From Siphonodentalium dalli (Eukaryota; Mollusca; Scaphopoda; Gadilida; Siphonodentaliidae), in contig CP136067.1 of NCBI GenBank assembly GCA_032622095.1, positions 47,783,549 through 47,847,548 of the forward strand: a DNA stretch of 64,000 nt, given 5' to 3'. The translations under genes were made by a program, and so were the position numbers. How positions within the stretch are numbered: position 1 is the first letter of the stretch; every line of letters starts with the position of its first letter. The notes below the pieces were generated by a model, which ran no database searches, was not told the origin of the DNA, and saw nothing but the letters and a program-made list of their open reading frames with translations. Shown here in pieces: positions 43,006 to 54,600 of this stretch.

Positions 43006-45487
43006 TTTCAGCCTCTCGTGAAAACAAGCTCATATCGGGCTTGTTTTAATGAGCGAAATAAGCTTCTTTGGGCGTTATTTAACCGCAATATACGGTTTAT
43101 ATATGGACCTATAAATAACGCAAAATAAGCCCATATTAGTATTATTTAATCTAGCTTTTTTCATCGACACGACCTACCAGATTCAAGCTCTTTATAATGT
43201 GTTTTCTATGCGGCCCTCGCCATTCAACGGAATAATGGCTATAAGCTCACTGTGTGCTTACTACAGAATCAAGTCCAAAAATTAACCTATGTGAATACTT
43301 AGGTCCAATATGAACCTACATGTATTTACCCGAGGATATGCTGCTATTAAAAAATTTAGATATTGGACTGTTTTAAAAACCGCGTTTAATAGGTCCATAT
43401 ATATAACGTGCATGTATATTAGGTTAAATAATACGACTATATTAGTTTATTTCGCTCATTAAAATAAGCCCCGTTATGTGTTTATTTTAACGAGAACAGG
43501 CTACAAATTGACATTATTTGAAAACTCAAAAACGCTCCATGTGGGCCTAAACGCTGGCTATTAAAACAGCCCTTTTTTGTGTATATTGGATATTTGAATA
43601 TGAGATAAGCCCATACTGTGTTTAGTTTCATGACAATAGAGTGGAAAACAAACACGAATCAACCATCTCAAGACTTACCATACAGATTGTTCTTGTGAAA
43701 ATAAGCACATTTTGAGCGAAATAAGCTTATATTGGCAGTATTTAACCGCAATATACGCTATATATGGACACAAAACGCTTATAGATGTGGGTATGAGGGT
43801 ATACTTTTGTAGATACCACGGTATATTTGGGTATGTGCACCATATACATGGGTACAGTATCACTGCATATTGACATTATTCGAAAACACTATACGCTCTA
43901 TATGTGCTTAAACTATAGTTATTAAAACAGCCCTATATGGGATATTTCAATATGCGAGAAGCCTGTTTTGTGCTTATTTTTGCAATTCGTGTTGTGCAAA
44001 ACAACACAAATAAACCAAATCAAGACTTACCATGTAGCTATCAGCTCATAACGGGATTTTTTTGCTGAGCGAAATAAGCTCCTTTTGGCATTATTTAACC
44101 GCAATATACGTTCTATATGGACCTGAAACGGGGTTTTTTTTAAACAATCCAATATGGGATTATTTTCATACGAAATAAGCCCATATTGGCATTATTTAAT
44201 CTACCTTTTTTTCATCGACACGACCTACTAGATTCACGATCCTTATAATGTGTGTTAACTGTGGCCCGCGCCATTCAAAGGAATGATAGAGATAACCTCA
44301 CCGTGGGCTTATTTTAGAATCAAATAAGTCCATATGAACAGTGTGAATATTTAGGTCCAATATGAACCTAATTACATGAGGATGTGTTGCGAAGAAAAAA
44401 AAGTAGATTAAATAATACCAAAGATAGGCTTATTCCGTGTAAAAATAGTCCAACATGTGACTGTTTTAAAAACCGTGTTTAGGTCAATATATAAAAAGTT
44501 CAGGTATATTGAGGTTAAATGATGCCAGTATGAGCTTATTTCGCTCATTAAAATAAGCCCGTTATGAGCTTGTTTTTACGAGAACAGACTGCATATTGTC
44601 ATTAATTGAACACTAAATATATGCTTGGGATATTTCAATATGAGATAAGCCCGCCTTATGCTTATTTTAGCAATTCGTGTTGAAAATAACACAAATAAAC
44701 CAACCCAAGACTTACCATGCAGATGTCAGCCTGGTCTCGTGAAAATAAGCACATACCAATATTATATTGGCCCGTGTTGTGCTTGGTCTCGTGAAAATAA
44801 GCACATACCAATATGATATTGGCCCGTGTTGTGCTTATTTTCACGAGAACAGCTAGGCTGGAAAACAAGACGATTAAACAACTCAACATTTACCATGCAG
44901 AGGTCAGGCTATTTTCTTGAAAATAAGCACTTAATTTTATTCATATAAGCTAATGTTGGCTTATTTAATCGCAATATATATAAGCTCTATATTGACATAA
45001 AACACGGTTTTTAAAACTAACATATCCTCCCATAAATACGCACATAATCGACCTATAATGTGAAATAGTTACGTATTGTGATTATTTGATTTTCAAATAA
45101 GCATATACTGGAGTCATAGCCGTGATTTCGTATTATGGCGCGGGCCACAGTGAAAACACATATTAAAGAGCGTACACCTGAAAAGCCATGGGTTCGCTTA
45201 TTTGTTTCATTGTCCACATATAATCTGCTTAGAATAGCCTCATTATGAGTCGATATTATGACTAAAATGTTCTAATTTTCAGCACATTACCGACTTAATA
45301 TGAGGCAATTCTAAGCAGATTATATACCTAAAAAGCTTTATTATAAGCAGGTAATGTGCGGATTTTAGGGAGAACAGGCTGTTTAAAACTGTACAATATG
45401 GGACTAATTACATACAAAATAAGCCTAGTGAGCTTATACCCGCTATTCAGTTGAATGACGCGAACCGTAGTAAAACACATTTGTACT
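43006..45487. repeat. Palindromic family P field, middle part
   Basis: It has the same block order as 34615-39679, including TCATCGACACGACCTACCAG at about 43163 and 44213 and a 52-bp tandem duplication at about 44738-44841 (GGTCTCGTGAAAATAAGCAC twice). It ends with GTAAAACACAT, after which an unrelated insertion starts. Confidence 0.8.
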
Positions 45488-46529
45488 AGAATGCACCCAT
45501 CACACATATGGCATGTTTTGTGATATCTTGCCAACAGCAGTTTGAACCACGGGTGCTGGGCCCTCTTTTGAGAGATCGATAGAGAATCTAGATATCAAAT
45601 TTCAGTTCATCCATCGCTGAAATATTTGTGTGTACGGACAGAATATCTCTGTTATCTCCATTTGATCTATTACACCAATTATGGTCTTAGTAATGACGTA
45701 AGAGTTGTTTGACATATTTATAGAACAATATAGACATCGCTCATATGAAGGGTGTGAATACGATTGGTTGCCGTTGATGCTATATATTATATACCAATTG
45801 GGTTACATTACTAGTTTGACTAGAATGCTTTGTGTATGTCATTGCACTTCAGCGGCAAAAAACGTCAAAGTCAATTCCGACACAATTAAATAAAAGACAC
45901 GCGATCATTGGTTAGTCTTTGATTATCAATGTGTCAATGTGAACATGCCCTTATAGCGACTGATCTACGGTCTTCGGGAACATATCATCAAAATGCCAAT
46001 TGCTTTGAGAATGAGAAAGCTTGTTTTCCCAGTTAATTAATAAGGCGCTTTAATAATCCATGTTTCAACATATTTTTCAGTACAATTTTGTCTAGAACCA
46101 TGCGCTCGATCGTTTGGCCGGACATGGTTTATATGCACCTGCGTCTTTCGGAAATGTTTGGAACGTCGAAGAAAGTTTCCAGAAATTTGTTCGCACATCA
46201 TTTTCTATGCGAGAAAAAAAAACGATTCCGCACGCATCTTTTAGACTCGATCTCAAATAATGTTCCGAGTTTCAAAGAAAGCAATCTTTCAATTTTGTTC
46301 TTTTATGAACGATTTATTACCAAAATAAAACGAGATAACAATGCAAATTTAGTATAAATGTGGATTTAAATTACAATTGGTGCCATCATTTCATATTAGC
46401 GCATGTGCATTCTTTACATTCTGTACTTCCGGTATGACGTAACATATTCGTGGAAGGACAGACAAATAAACAGATAAACAGAGATCCTGACCGAAAACAT
46501 TGCTTGCGCCCAGCATAGACTGGCGCAAG
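45488..46529. mobile_element. ~1.04-kb unclassified insertion in family P
   Basis: The family P sequence AAACACAT / TAAAGAGCGTG is continuous elsewhere (35500-35525). Here it is broken after ACACAT at about 45487 and resumes with TAAAGAGCGTG at about 46530. The insert carries a CTTGCGCC ... GGCGCAAG hairpin at its right end and GGACAGACAAATAAACAGAT near it. Its open frame at 46088-46357 has no recognisable domain. No inverted ends are obvious; it could be a truncated retroelement. Confidence 0.5.
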
Positions 46530-46557
46530 TAAAGAGCGTGGATATGTCCCGTCACAA

Positions 46558-49500
46558 GCTCCATGAATTCCGTTCCCAGTTCCCCTAAAATTGCACTTTT
46601 CGTTACTAAATCGGATGCGTAGCCAGAGTCATGGTGGCCACCCGGGAATCCTTGTATTTTCGCGCGGTGCCACCCAGCTGGCATATATAGGAAAGGGACG
46701 CGACCATGCAGCCCCTTCCAAATTTTCGAAAATCGGGCTGAAGTCGTGCATGGGGTGTCAATATAGCACTTTTCGTTACTAAATCGGCTGCGTAGCCAGA
46801 GTCATGGTGGCCACCCGGGAATCCTTGTAGTTTCGTGCGGTGCCACCAAGCGGGCATCTATAGGAAAGGGACGCGACCATGCAGACCCTTCCAAATTTTC
46901 TAAAATCGGGCTGAAGTCGTGCATGGGGTGTCAAAATAGCACTTTTAGTTACTAAATCGGCTGCGTAGACAGTCATGATGGCCACACGGGAATCCTTGTA
47001 TTTTCGTGCGGTGCCACCCAGTTGTCATCTATAGGACAGGGACGCGACCATATAGCCCCTTCCAATGTTTCGAAGATTGGGCTAAAGTCGTGCATGGAGC
47101 TCAAAATCGCACTTTTTGTTACTAAATCGGCTGCGTAGCCAGAACCATGGCGACCACCCGGGAATCCTTGTATTTTCGTGCGGTGCCACCCAGCGCGCAT
47201 CTATAGGACAGGGACGCGGCCATATAGCCCTTCCACTTTTTTGAAAATTGGGCTGAAGTCGTGCATGCATGGAGCTAAAAATTGCATTTTTTTGTTGCTA
47301 AATCGGCTGCGTAGCCAGAACCATGGCGGCCACCCTGGAATTCCTTGCATTTTATGGGACCTAGTTTGTGATGTTTCGATGCACTATTGGTGGCACAAGA
47401 AGATTCCACAAGGATAGACTCGTGGCAGCTACGGTTATGCCTACGCAGGCGATTTAGCAATGAGAAATGATTTTTTTTCATTATTTTGACCCCACGCACG
47501 ACTTACGCCCAATTTTTTAACAACTGGACAGGCTTATGTGACTATGTTTGTGATTTTTAGATGGACTAGTGGTGGCACAAGAAGCATCCACAAGGATACC
47601 CTCGTGGCTGCTATGTGTATGCCTACGCAGGCGATTTAGCAACGAAAAATTATCTTTTTTTTCATTATTTTGACCCCACGCACGACTTACGCCCAATTTT
47701 TGAACAGCTGGACAGGCGTATGTGAACTAGTTTGTGATTTATAGATGGACTAATTGTGGTATAAGAAGAATCCACAAGGGTAGCCCCGTGGCTGCTATGG
47801 TTATGCCAACGCAGGCGATTTAGTAACATATCCTCGCACGAATACGCACAAAACCGACCTAAATTTTAATTAGGTACTTAAAGTGATTATTTGGTTATGA
47901 AATAAGCAGATAATGGAGTCATAGTCGTCATTTCGTGTTTTGGCGCGTGCCACAGTGAAAATACATGCTAATGAGCGTACACCTGAAAAGTTTGGTTATT
48001 ATTTTTGTCATTGTCAGCACATAATTTACTTAGAATCGCCTCTATATGAGTCGATAATTTGACTAATAGGAACTAATTTTCAGCACATTGTCGACTCAAA
48101 ATGAGGCGATTATAAGCAGATTATCTACCTAAATTATTGTTTCTTCTCAGCAAATAATGTGCTGGTTTTCAGGATTAAGCAACGAAAAATGTCATATTTT
48201 TACCCCACTCACGATTTACGCCCAACTGTTGAACAGCTGGACAAGTTTATATGACATATTTTGTGATTTCTAGATGGACTTGTAGCGGCACAAGAAGAAT
48301 CCACAAGGATAGCCCCGTAGCGTCTATGGTTATGCCTACGCAGGCGATTTAGCAACGAAAAATGAATTGTTTTTCATTATTTTGACCCCACGCACGACTT
48401 ACGCTCAATTTGTGAACAGCTGGACGGGAGCATATTAATTGATTTGTGATTTCTAGATGGACTGATGGTGGCAGAAGAAAAATCCACACGGATAGTCTCG
48501 TGACTGCTATGGTTATGCCTACGCAGACGATTTAGCAACGAAAAATGAACTTTGTTTCATTATTTTGACCCCACGCACGACTTACGCCCAATTTTTGAAC
48601 AGCTGGACAGGCGTATGTGAACCAGTTTGTGATCTCTCGATGGACTAGTGGTGGCATAAGAAGAATCCACAACGAGAGCCCCGTGGCTGCTATGAATATG
48701 CCTACGCAGACGATTTGCAACGAAAAATGACATTTTTTTCATTATTTTCATCCGATGCACGACTTACACCCAATTTATTAACAGCTGGACAGGCATATGT
48801 GAACCAGTTTGTGATTTCTAGATGGACTAGTGGTGGCCAAAGAAGAATCCACAAGGATAGCCCAGTGGCTGCTATGGTTATGCCAACGCAGGCGATTTAG
48901 CAACATATCCTCGTACAAATACGCACATATTCGACCTATAATTCCAATTAGGTACATAAAGTGATTATTTGATTCTGAAATAAGCAGATAATGGAGTCAT
49001 AGTCATCATTTTGTGTTAAGTCGCGAGCCACAGTGAAAACACATGTTAATGAGCGTACAGCTGAACAGTAGTGGGTTGGCTTATTTCTTGTCATTGTTCG
49101 CACATAATCTGCTTAGAATCGCCTCTATATGAGTCGATAATGTGACTAATAGGGTCTCCTTTTCAGCACATTATCGACTAACGAAAAATGTCCTATTTTG
49201 GACAAGTTTATGTGACATAGTTTGTGATTTTTAGATGTAATAGTGGTGGCACAAGAAGATTCCGCAAGGATAGCCACGTGTCTGCTACGGTTATGCCTAC
49301 GCGGGCGATTTAGCAACGAAAAGTGCGATTTGGAGCTCCATGCACGACTTCAACCCAATTTTCGAAAAATTGAAAAGGCCTATAAGGTCTCGTCCCTGTC
49401 CAATAGATGTCTACTGGGTGGCACCGCACGAAAATACAAGGATTCCCGAGTGGCCGCCATGGTTCTGTCTACGCAGCTGATTTAGTAACAAAAAGTAAAA

Positions 49501-50412
49501 AAAATTAACTCCATGCACGACTTCAGCCCAATTTTCAAAAAATTGGAAGAGGCTATATGGCCGCGTCCCTGTCATAAAGATGCCCGCTGGGTGGCACCGC
49601 ACGAAAATGAAAGAATTCCCGGGTAGCCGCCATGGTTCTGGCTACGCAGCCGATTTAGTAACAAAACGTGCTATGTTTAGCTACATGCACGACTTCAGCC
49701 CAATTTTCGAAACATTGGAAGGGGCTAGATGGCCGCGTCCCTGTCCAATAGATGCCCGCTGGGTGGCACCGCACGAAAATGCAAGGATTCCCGGGTGGCC
49801 GCCATGGTTCTGGCTACGCAGCCGATTTAGTAACGAAAAGTGCTATTTTGACACCCCATGCACGCCTTCAGCCCGATTTTCGAAAAAATGGAAGGGGCTG
49901 CATGGTCGCGTCCCTTTTCTATAGATGCCCGCTGGGTGGCACCGCACAAAAATACAAGGATTCCCGGGTGACCACCATGACTCTGGCTACGCAGCCGATT
50001 TAGTAACGAAAAGTGCTATTTTGACACCCCATGCACGACTTCAGCCCAATTTTCGAAAATTTGGAAGGGGCTGCATGGTCGCGTCCCTTTCATATAGATC
50101 CCCGCTGTGAGGCACCGCACGAAAATACAAGGATTCCCGGGTGGTCACCATGACTCTGGCTACGCAGCCGATTTAGTAACGAAAATTGCTATTTTGACAC
50201 CCCATGCACGACTTCAGCCCGATTTTCGAAAATTTGGAAGGGGCTGCATGGTCGCGTCCCTTTCCTATAGATGCCAGCTGGGTGGCACCGCACGAAAATA
50301 CAAGGATTCCCGGGTGGCCACCATGACTCTGGCTACGCAGCCGATTCAGTAAACGAAAAGTGCAATTTTAGGAGAATAGGGAACTGGGAACTGGGAACGG
50401 AATTCATGGAGC
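46558..50412. mobile_element. Fold-back element 2 (3855 bp) with ~174-bp monomer arms
   Basis: The left end GCTCCATGAATTCCGTTCCC is inverted at the right end (GGAACGGAATTCATGGAGC, to 50412). GTCACAA lies directly left (46551-46557) and, four bases out, right (50417-50423); over 11 bp the flanks agree at 9 (TCCCGTCACAA and TCGTGTCACAA), which suggests a 7-11 bp duplication of a family P target. The left arm has about five reversed monomers (GGCTGCGTAG at 46613-47305). The right arm has about six forward ones (CTACGCAGC, 49468-50332). More divergent forward monomers and two family P pieces (47826-48175, 48902-49180) fill the centre. No transposase was seen. Confidence 0.8.
47400..49310. repeat. 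Divergent core of fold-back element 2
   Basis: Seven or so monomers of about 185 bp share GATTTAGCAACGAAAAATG, CCACGCACGACTTACGCCCA, ACAGCTGGACAGG and TTGTGATTTCTAGATGGACT. They are homologous to the arm monomers (CGATTTAGTAACGAAAAGTG, CACGACTTCAGCCC) but clearly older. Monomer direction switches near 47350-47400. Two family P segments interrupt the array. Confidence 0.75.
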
Positions 50413-50423
50413 TCGTGTCACAA

Positions 50424-51689
50424 CATATCCTCGCGAAAATACGCACATAATCGGCCCATAATGTGAAATAAGTACATAATATGATTATTTAATTGTGAAA
50501 TAAGCAGATAATAGATCATATCGTTATCTGGTTCTATGGCGCGGGCCACATTGAAAACACATGTTAAAGAGCTTACACTGGAAAGTCGTAAGTTGGCTTA
50601 TTTGTGTCATTTTCCGCACACAATCTGTTTACAATCGACTCATTGTCAGTCGATAATGTGACTATGCTCTCATTTTTAGCACATTATCGACTCAAAATGA
50701 GGCGATTCTAAGCAGATTATCTACCTAAAAAAACATATTATAAGCAGATAATGTGCCGTTTTTTTTTTGGGAACAGGCTGTTTAAAACAGTACAATATGG
50801 GACTATTTACATACGAAATAAGCCCATATTGGCATTATTTAATCTAACCTTTTTTCATCAACACGACTTACCAAAGATGCGCTCTTTGTACTGTGTTCTC
50901 ACTGTGGCTCGCGCCAATCAACGGAATAAGGGTTTAAGCTTAATATGTGCTTATTTCAGAATCAGATTATGGGCTTATTTTCTCAAGAACAGGCTGAAAA
51001 ATAACACGAATAAACCAACACAAGACTTTCCATGTACATTTCATCCTCGTGAAAATAAGCACATAACGGTTTTATTTTAATGTGCGAAATAAGCTCATAT
51101 TGGCGTTATTTAATATAAGCTTTATATATGGACCTAAAACGCGGTTTTTTAAAACAGTCCAATATGGGACTATTTTCGTACGAAATAAACCCATATTATT
51201 ATTATTAATCTAGCTTTTTTCATCGACATGACCAATATCAGATGCACACTCTTTATATATGCGACCCTCGCGATTCAATGGCGTAATGGCTATAAGTTCA
51301 CTGTGGGGCTTCTTTCTGAATCAAATAAGTCTATTGAAACATATGTTGATATTTATTTCCACTATGAACCTATTTTTGTGAGGATATGTTACGATCAAAA
51401 ACGGTAGATTTAATAATACCAATATCGGCTTTTTGCGTCCGGAGATAGTCCCATATTCGACTGTTTTAAAAATTGAATTTTAAGTCCATATAGAGCGTAT
51501 ATTTTGATTAAATAATACCAATAGGGACTTATTTCGCTCATTAAAATAAGACCGTTGCGTGCTTATTTGTATGGAAATCATGGTCCCATATTGGACGTTT
51601 ATCTCCACACAGAGCCTATATTGATATGAGCTTATTTCGCTCATCAAATGCAATTTAATAATACCAATTAGACCATGAACAAACAAATA
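50424..51689. repeat. Palindromic family P field, right part
   Basis: It continues the CACAACATATCC target sequence interrupted by fold-back element 2 and runs to the start of the right satellite arm. About 51540-51680, read on the other strand, shares the unusual variant AATATAGGCTCTGTGTGGAG + ATAAACGT with 34645-34695. Confidence 0.8.
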
Positions 51690-54600
51690 TTAACCTCCCC
51701 ACTGAGACCAAAATCCCTTTCATGTGGCCAAATTGTTTTGTTCAGTGCCTGCCTATATTCTAAAGTCAAATGTGGAATCATTTTCAGAATGAGTAGAGTC
51801 TGAGACTGACCCCAAAATATTATTTCATAAGCACAGGTGTTGCATGGTCCATTGGATTTATCATGGGTGCTGCAGGTGTTGGGCCAGCTGCGTGCCCTTC
51901 AATCCCAACCAGGAGCTCAAACTTCAGTAAATATTGTATGCAGATGCAGATCTATCCATTAACAAATTAATGGGTACTGGGCCCAATTCAAGTTAAAAAA
52001 TACCCAATCGACTTTAAACACAAATATTCACCTCACCTGAGCCCAAAATCCCTTCAACGTGCCCAAACATTAAATGGGTTACTGGGCCCAATTCAAGTTA
52101 AAATTATCCATTTGACTATTAAACACAAATATTCACCTCCCCCTCAGCCCAAAATCCCTTCCAGGTGCCCAAATAATTTTTTTTTCGGTGTCTCAGATAA
52201 CACTGACCCCAAAATATTATTAAATAGGTACCAGTGCCATATGTTTTATCATGGGTGGTATGGGTGTTGGACTGATTCCTAAGCCTAAAATACCAATATG
52301 GCAATTAAAAACACAAATATTCCTCTCCCCTCGCCCAAATTCCCTTCCAGGTAACAAAATATTTTCTGTTGATCGCCTGCCTATACTCTAAAGTCATATG
52401 TGGAATCATGTTTCATAAATGAGTGTTGTCTGATTGAACACTGACCCCAAAATATGATTCTATAGGCACAGATGCTGTATGGTTTACCATGGGTGCTGTG
52501 GGTGTTGGGCTGGCTCCATACTCTTAAATCCAATACGGGAAATCATTTACATAGGTGCTTACCTATTCAATAACACTAAAAGCCCTGGATGTAGAAATCA
52601 ATAATGGCACAATATAAGTTAAATATACCAACTTGACTATTAAAATTCCTAATATTCCACTCCCCTTGACCAGAGCCCAAAATAACTTCCAGGTGCCAAA
52701 ATATATCATTTTCAGAATGGGCATAGTCTGAGACCCAGAAAAATGATTTTATAGGCACGGGTGCTGTATGGTTTCATCATGGGTGCCGTGGGTGTTGGGC
52801 TGTCACCACACCCTTAAAACCCACTGAGGAGCCCAAACTTTTGCACATCTTCTTAAACAGATGAATATATTTCCAAAAACACTAAAAGTACTGGAAGTTG
52901 ATATCTATAATGGGTCACAATTCAAGTTAAATATACCAACTTAACTATTAAAAAACCCAAATATTCCCCTCCCCCTGACCAGAGCCCAAAATACCATTCA
53001 GGTGCCCAAAGAATTGTTTTACCATTGCCTACATATATTCTGAAGTAAACTGGATTAATTTTCAGAATAGGTATAGTCTGAGAGAACACTGACCCAGAAA
53101 TATGTTTTCATAGCCGCTGTATGGTTTCATCATGGGTGCCGTGGGTGTTGGGCTGTCACCATCTCCTAAAAACCCACTGAGGAGCCCAAACTTTTGCACA
53201 TATTCTTATACAGATGAAACACTAAAAGTACAGGAAGTAGAAATCTATAATGGGTCACAATTCACGTTAACTATACCAATTTAACTTTAAAAAAAAACAA
53301 ATATCCCCCCTGAATAGAGCCCAAAATCCCATTCAGGTGCCCAAATATTTTTTTCCCATTGCCTCTATATATTCTAGAGTGAAATGTGGAATCATTTACA
53401 GAATGGGTATAGTCTGAGAGATGGCTGACTCAGAAATATGTTTTCATAGGCACGGGTGCTGTATGGTTTTATCATGGGTGCTGTGGGTGTTGGGCTGTCT
53501 CAATACCCTTAAAACCCACTGAAGAGCCCAAACTTTATGCAAACCATTTGCATAGATGCATACCTATCCACAAACAACAAAAGTGTTGGAAGTAGATATA
53601 TATAATGGGTCATATGGCCCAATTCAAGTTAAATATACCAATTTAACTTGAATTGTCATGGGTGCTGTGGGTGTTGGGATGTCTCCATACCCTTAAAACC
53701 CACTAAGGAGCCCAAACTTTTGCAAATCTTCTTATACTGATGCAGATATTTCCAAAAACACTAGGAGACCTAGAAGTATATACCTTTACATGACCCAATT
53801 CCAGTTAAATATACCAAGTTAACCATTAAAACAACCAAATATCCCCCCTTGAATAGAGCCCAAAATCCCATTCAGGTGCCCAAATATTTTTTCCCCATTG
53901 CCTCTATATATTCTAGAGTGAAATGTGGAATCATTTACAGAATGGGTATAGTCTGAGAGATGGCTGACTCAGAAATATGTTTTCATAGGCACGGGTGCTG
54001 TATGGTTTTATCATGGGTGCTGTGGGTGTTGGGCTGTCTCAATACCCTTAAAACCCACTGAGGAGCCCAAACTTTGTGCAAACCATTTGCATAGATGCAT
54101 ACCTATCCACAAACAACAAAAGTGTTGGAAGTAGATATATATAATGGGTCATATGGCCCAATTCAAGTTAAATATACCAATTTAACTTGAATTGTCATGG
54201 GTGCTGTGGGTGTTGGGCTGTCTACATACCCTTAAAACCCACTAAGGAGCCCAAACTTTTGCAAATCTTCTTATACTGATGCAGATATTTCCAAAAACAC
54301 TAGGAGACCTAGAAGTATATACCTTTACAGGACCCAATTCCAGTTAAATATACCAATTTAACCATTACAAAAAACAAATATCCCCCCTGAATAGAGCCCA
54401 AAATCCCATTCAGGTGCCCATATATTTTTTCCCCATTGCCTCTATATATTCTAGAGTGAAATGTGGAATCATTTACAGAATGGGTATAGTCTGAGAGATG
54501 GCTGACTCAGAAATATGTTTTCATAGGCACGGGTGCTGTATGGTTTTATCATGGGTGCTGTGGGTGTTGGGCTGTCTCAATACCCTTAAAACCTACTGAG

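Noticed and set aside
46088-46357. 89-codon + strand frame as a small gene in the 1.04-kb insertion
   Set aside because: No domain, no conserved context and no splice or polyadenylation signal; it is kept only as part of the unclassified insertion.
46391-50352. Many overlapping 60-114-codon open frames on both strands with similar peptides
   Set aside because: They follow the ~174-bp monomer of fold-back element 2, which is not a multiple of three, so frames change from unit to unit. The similarity is DNA-level repetition and does not indicate a protein family.
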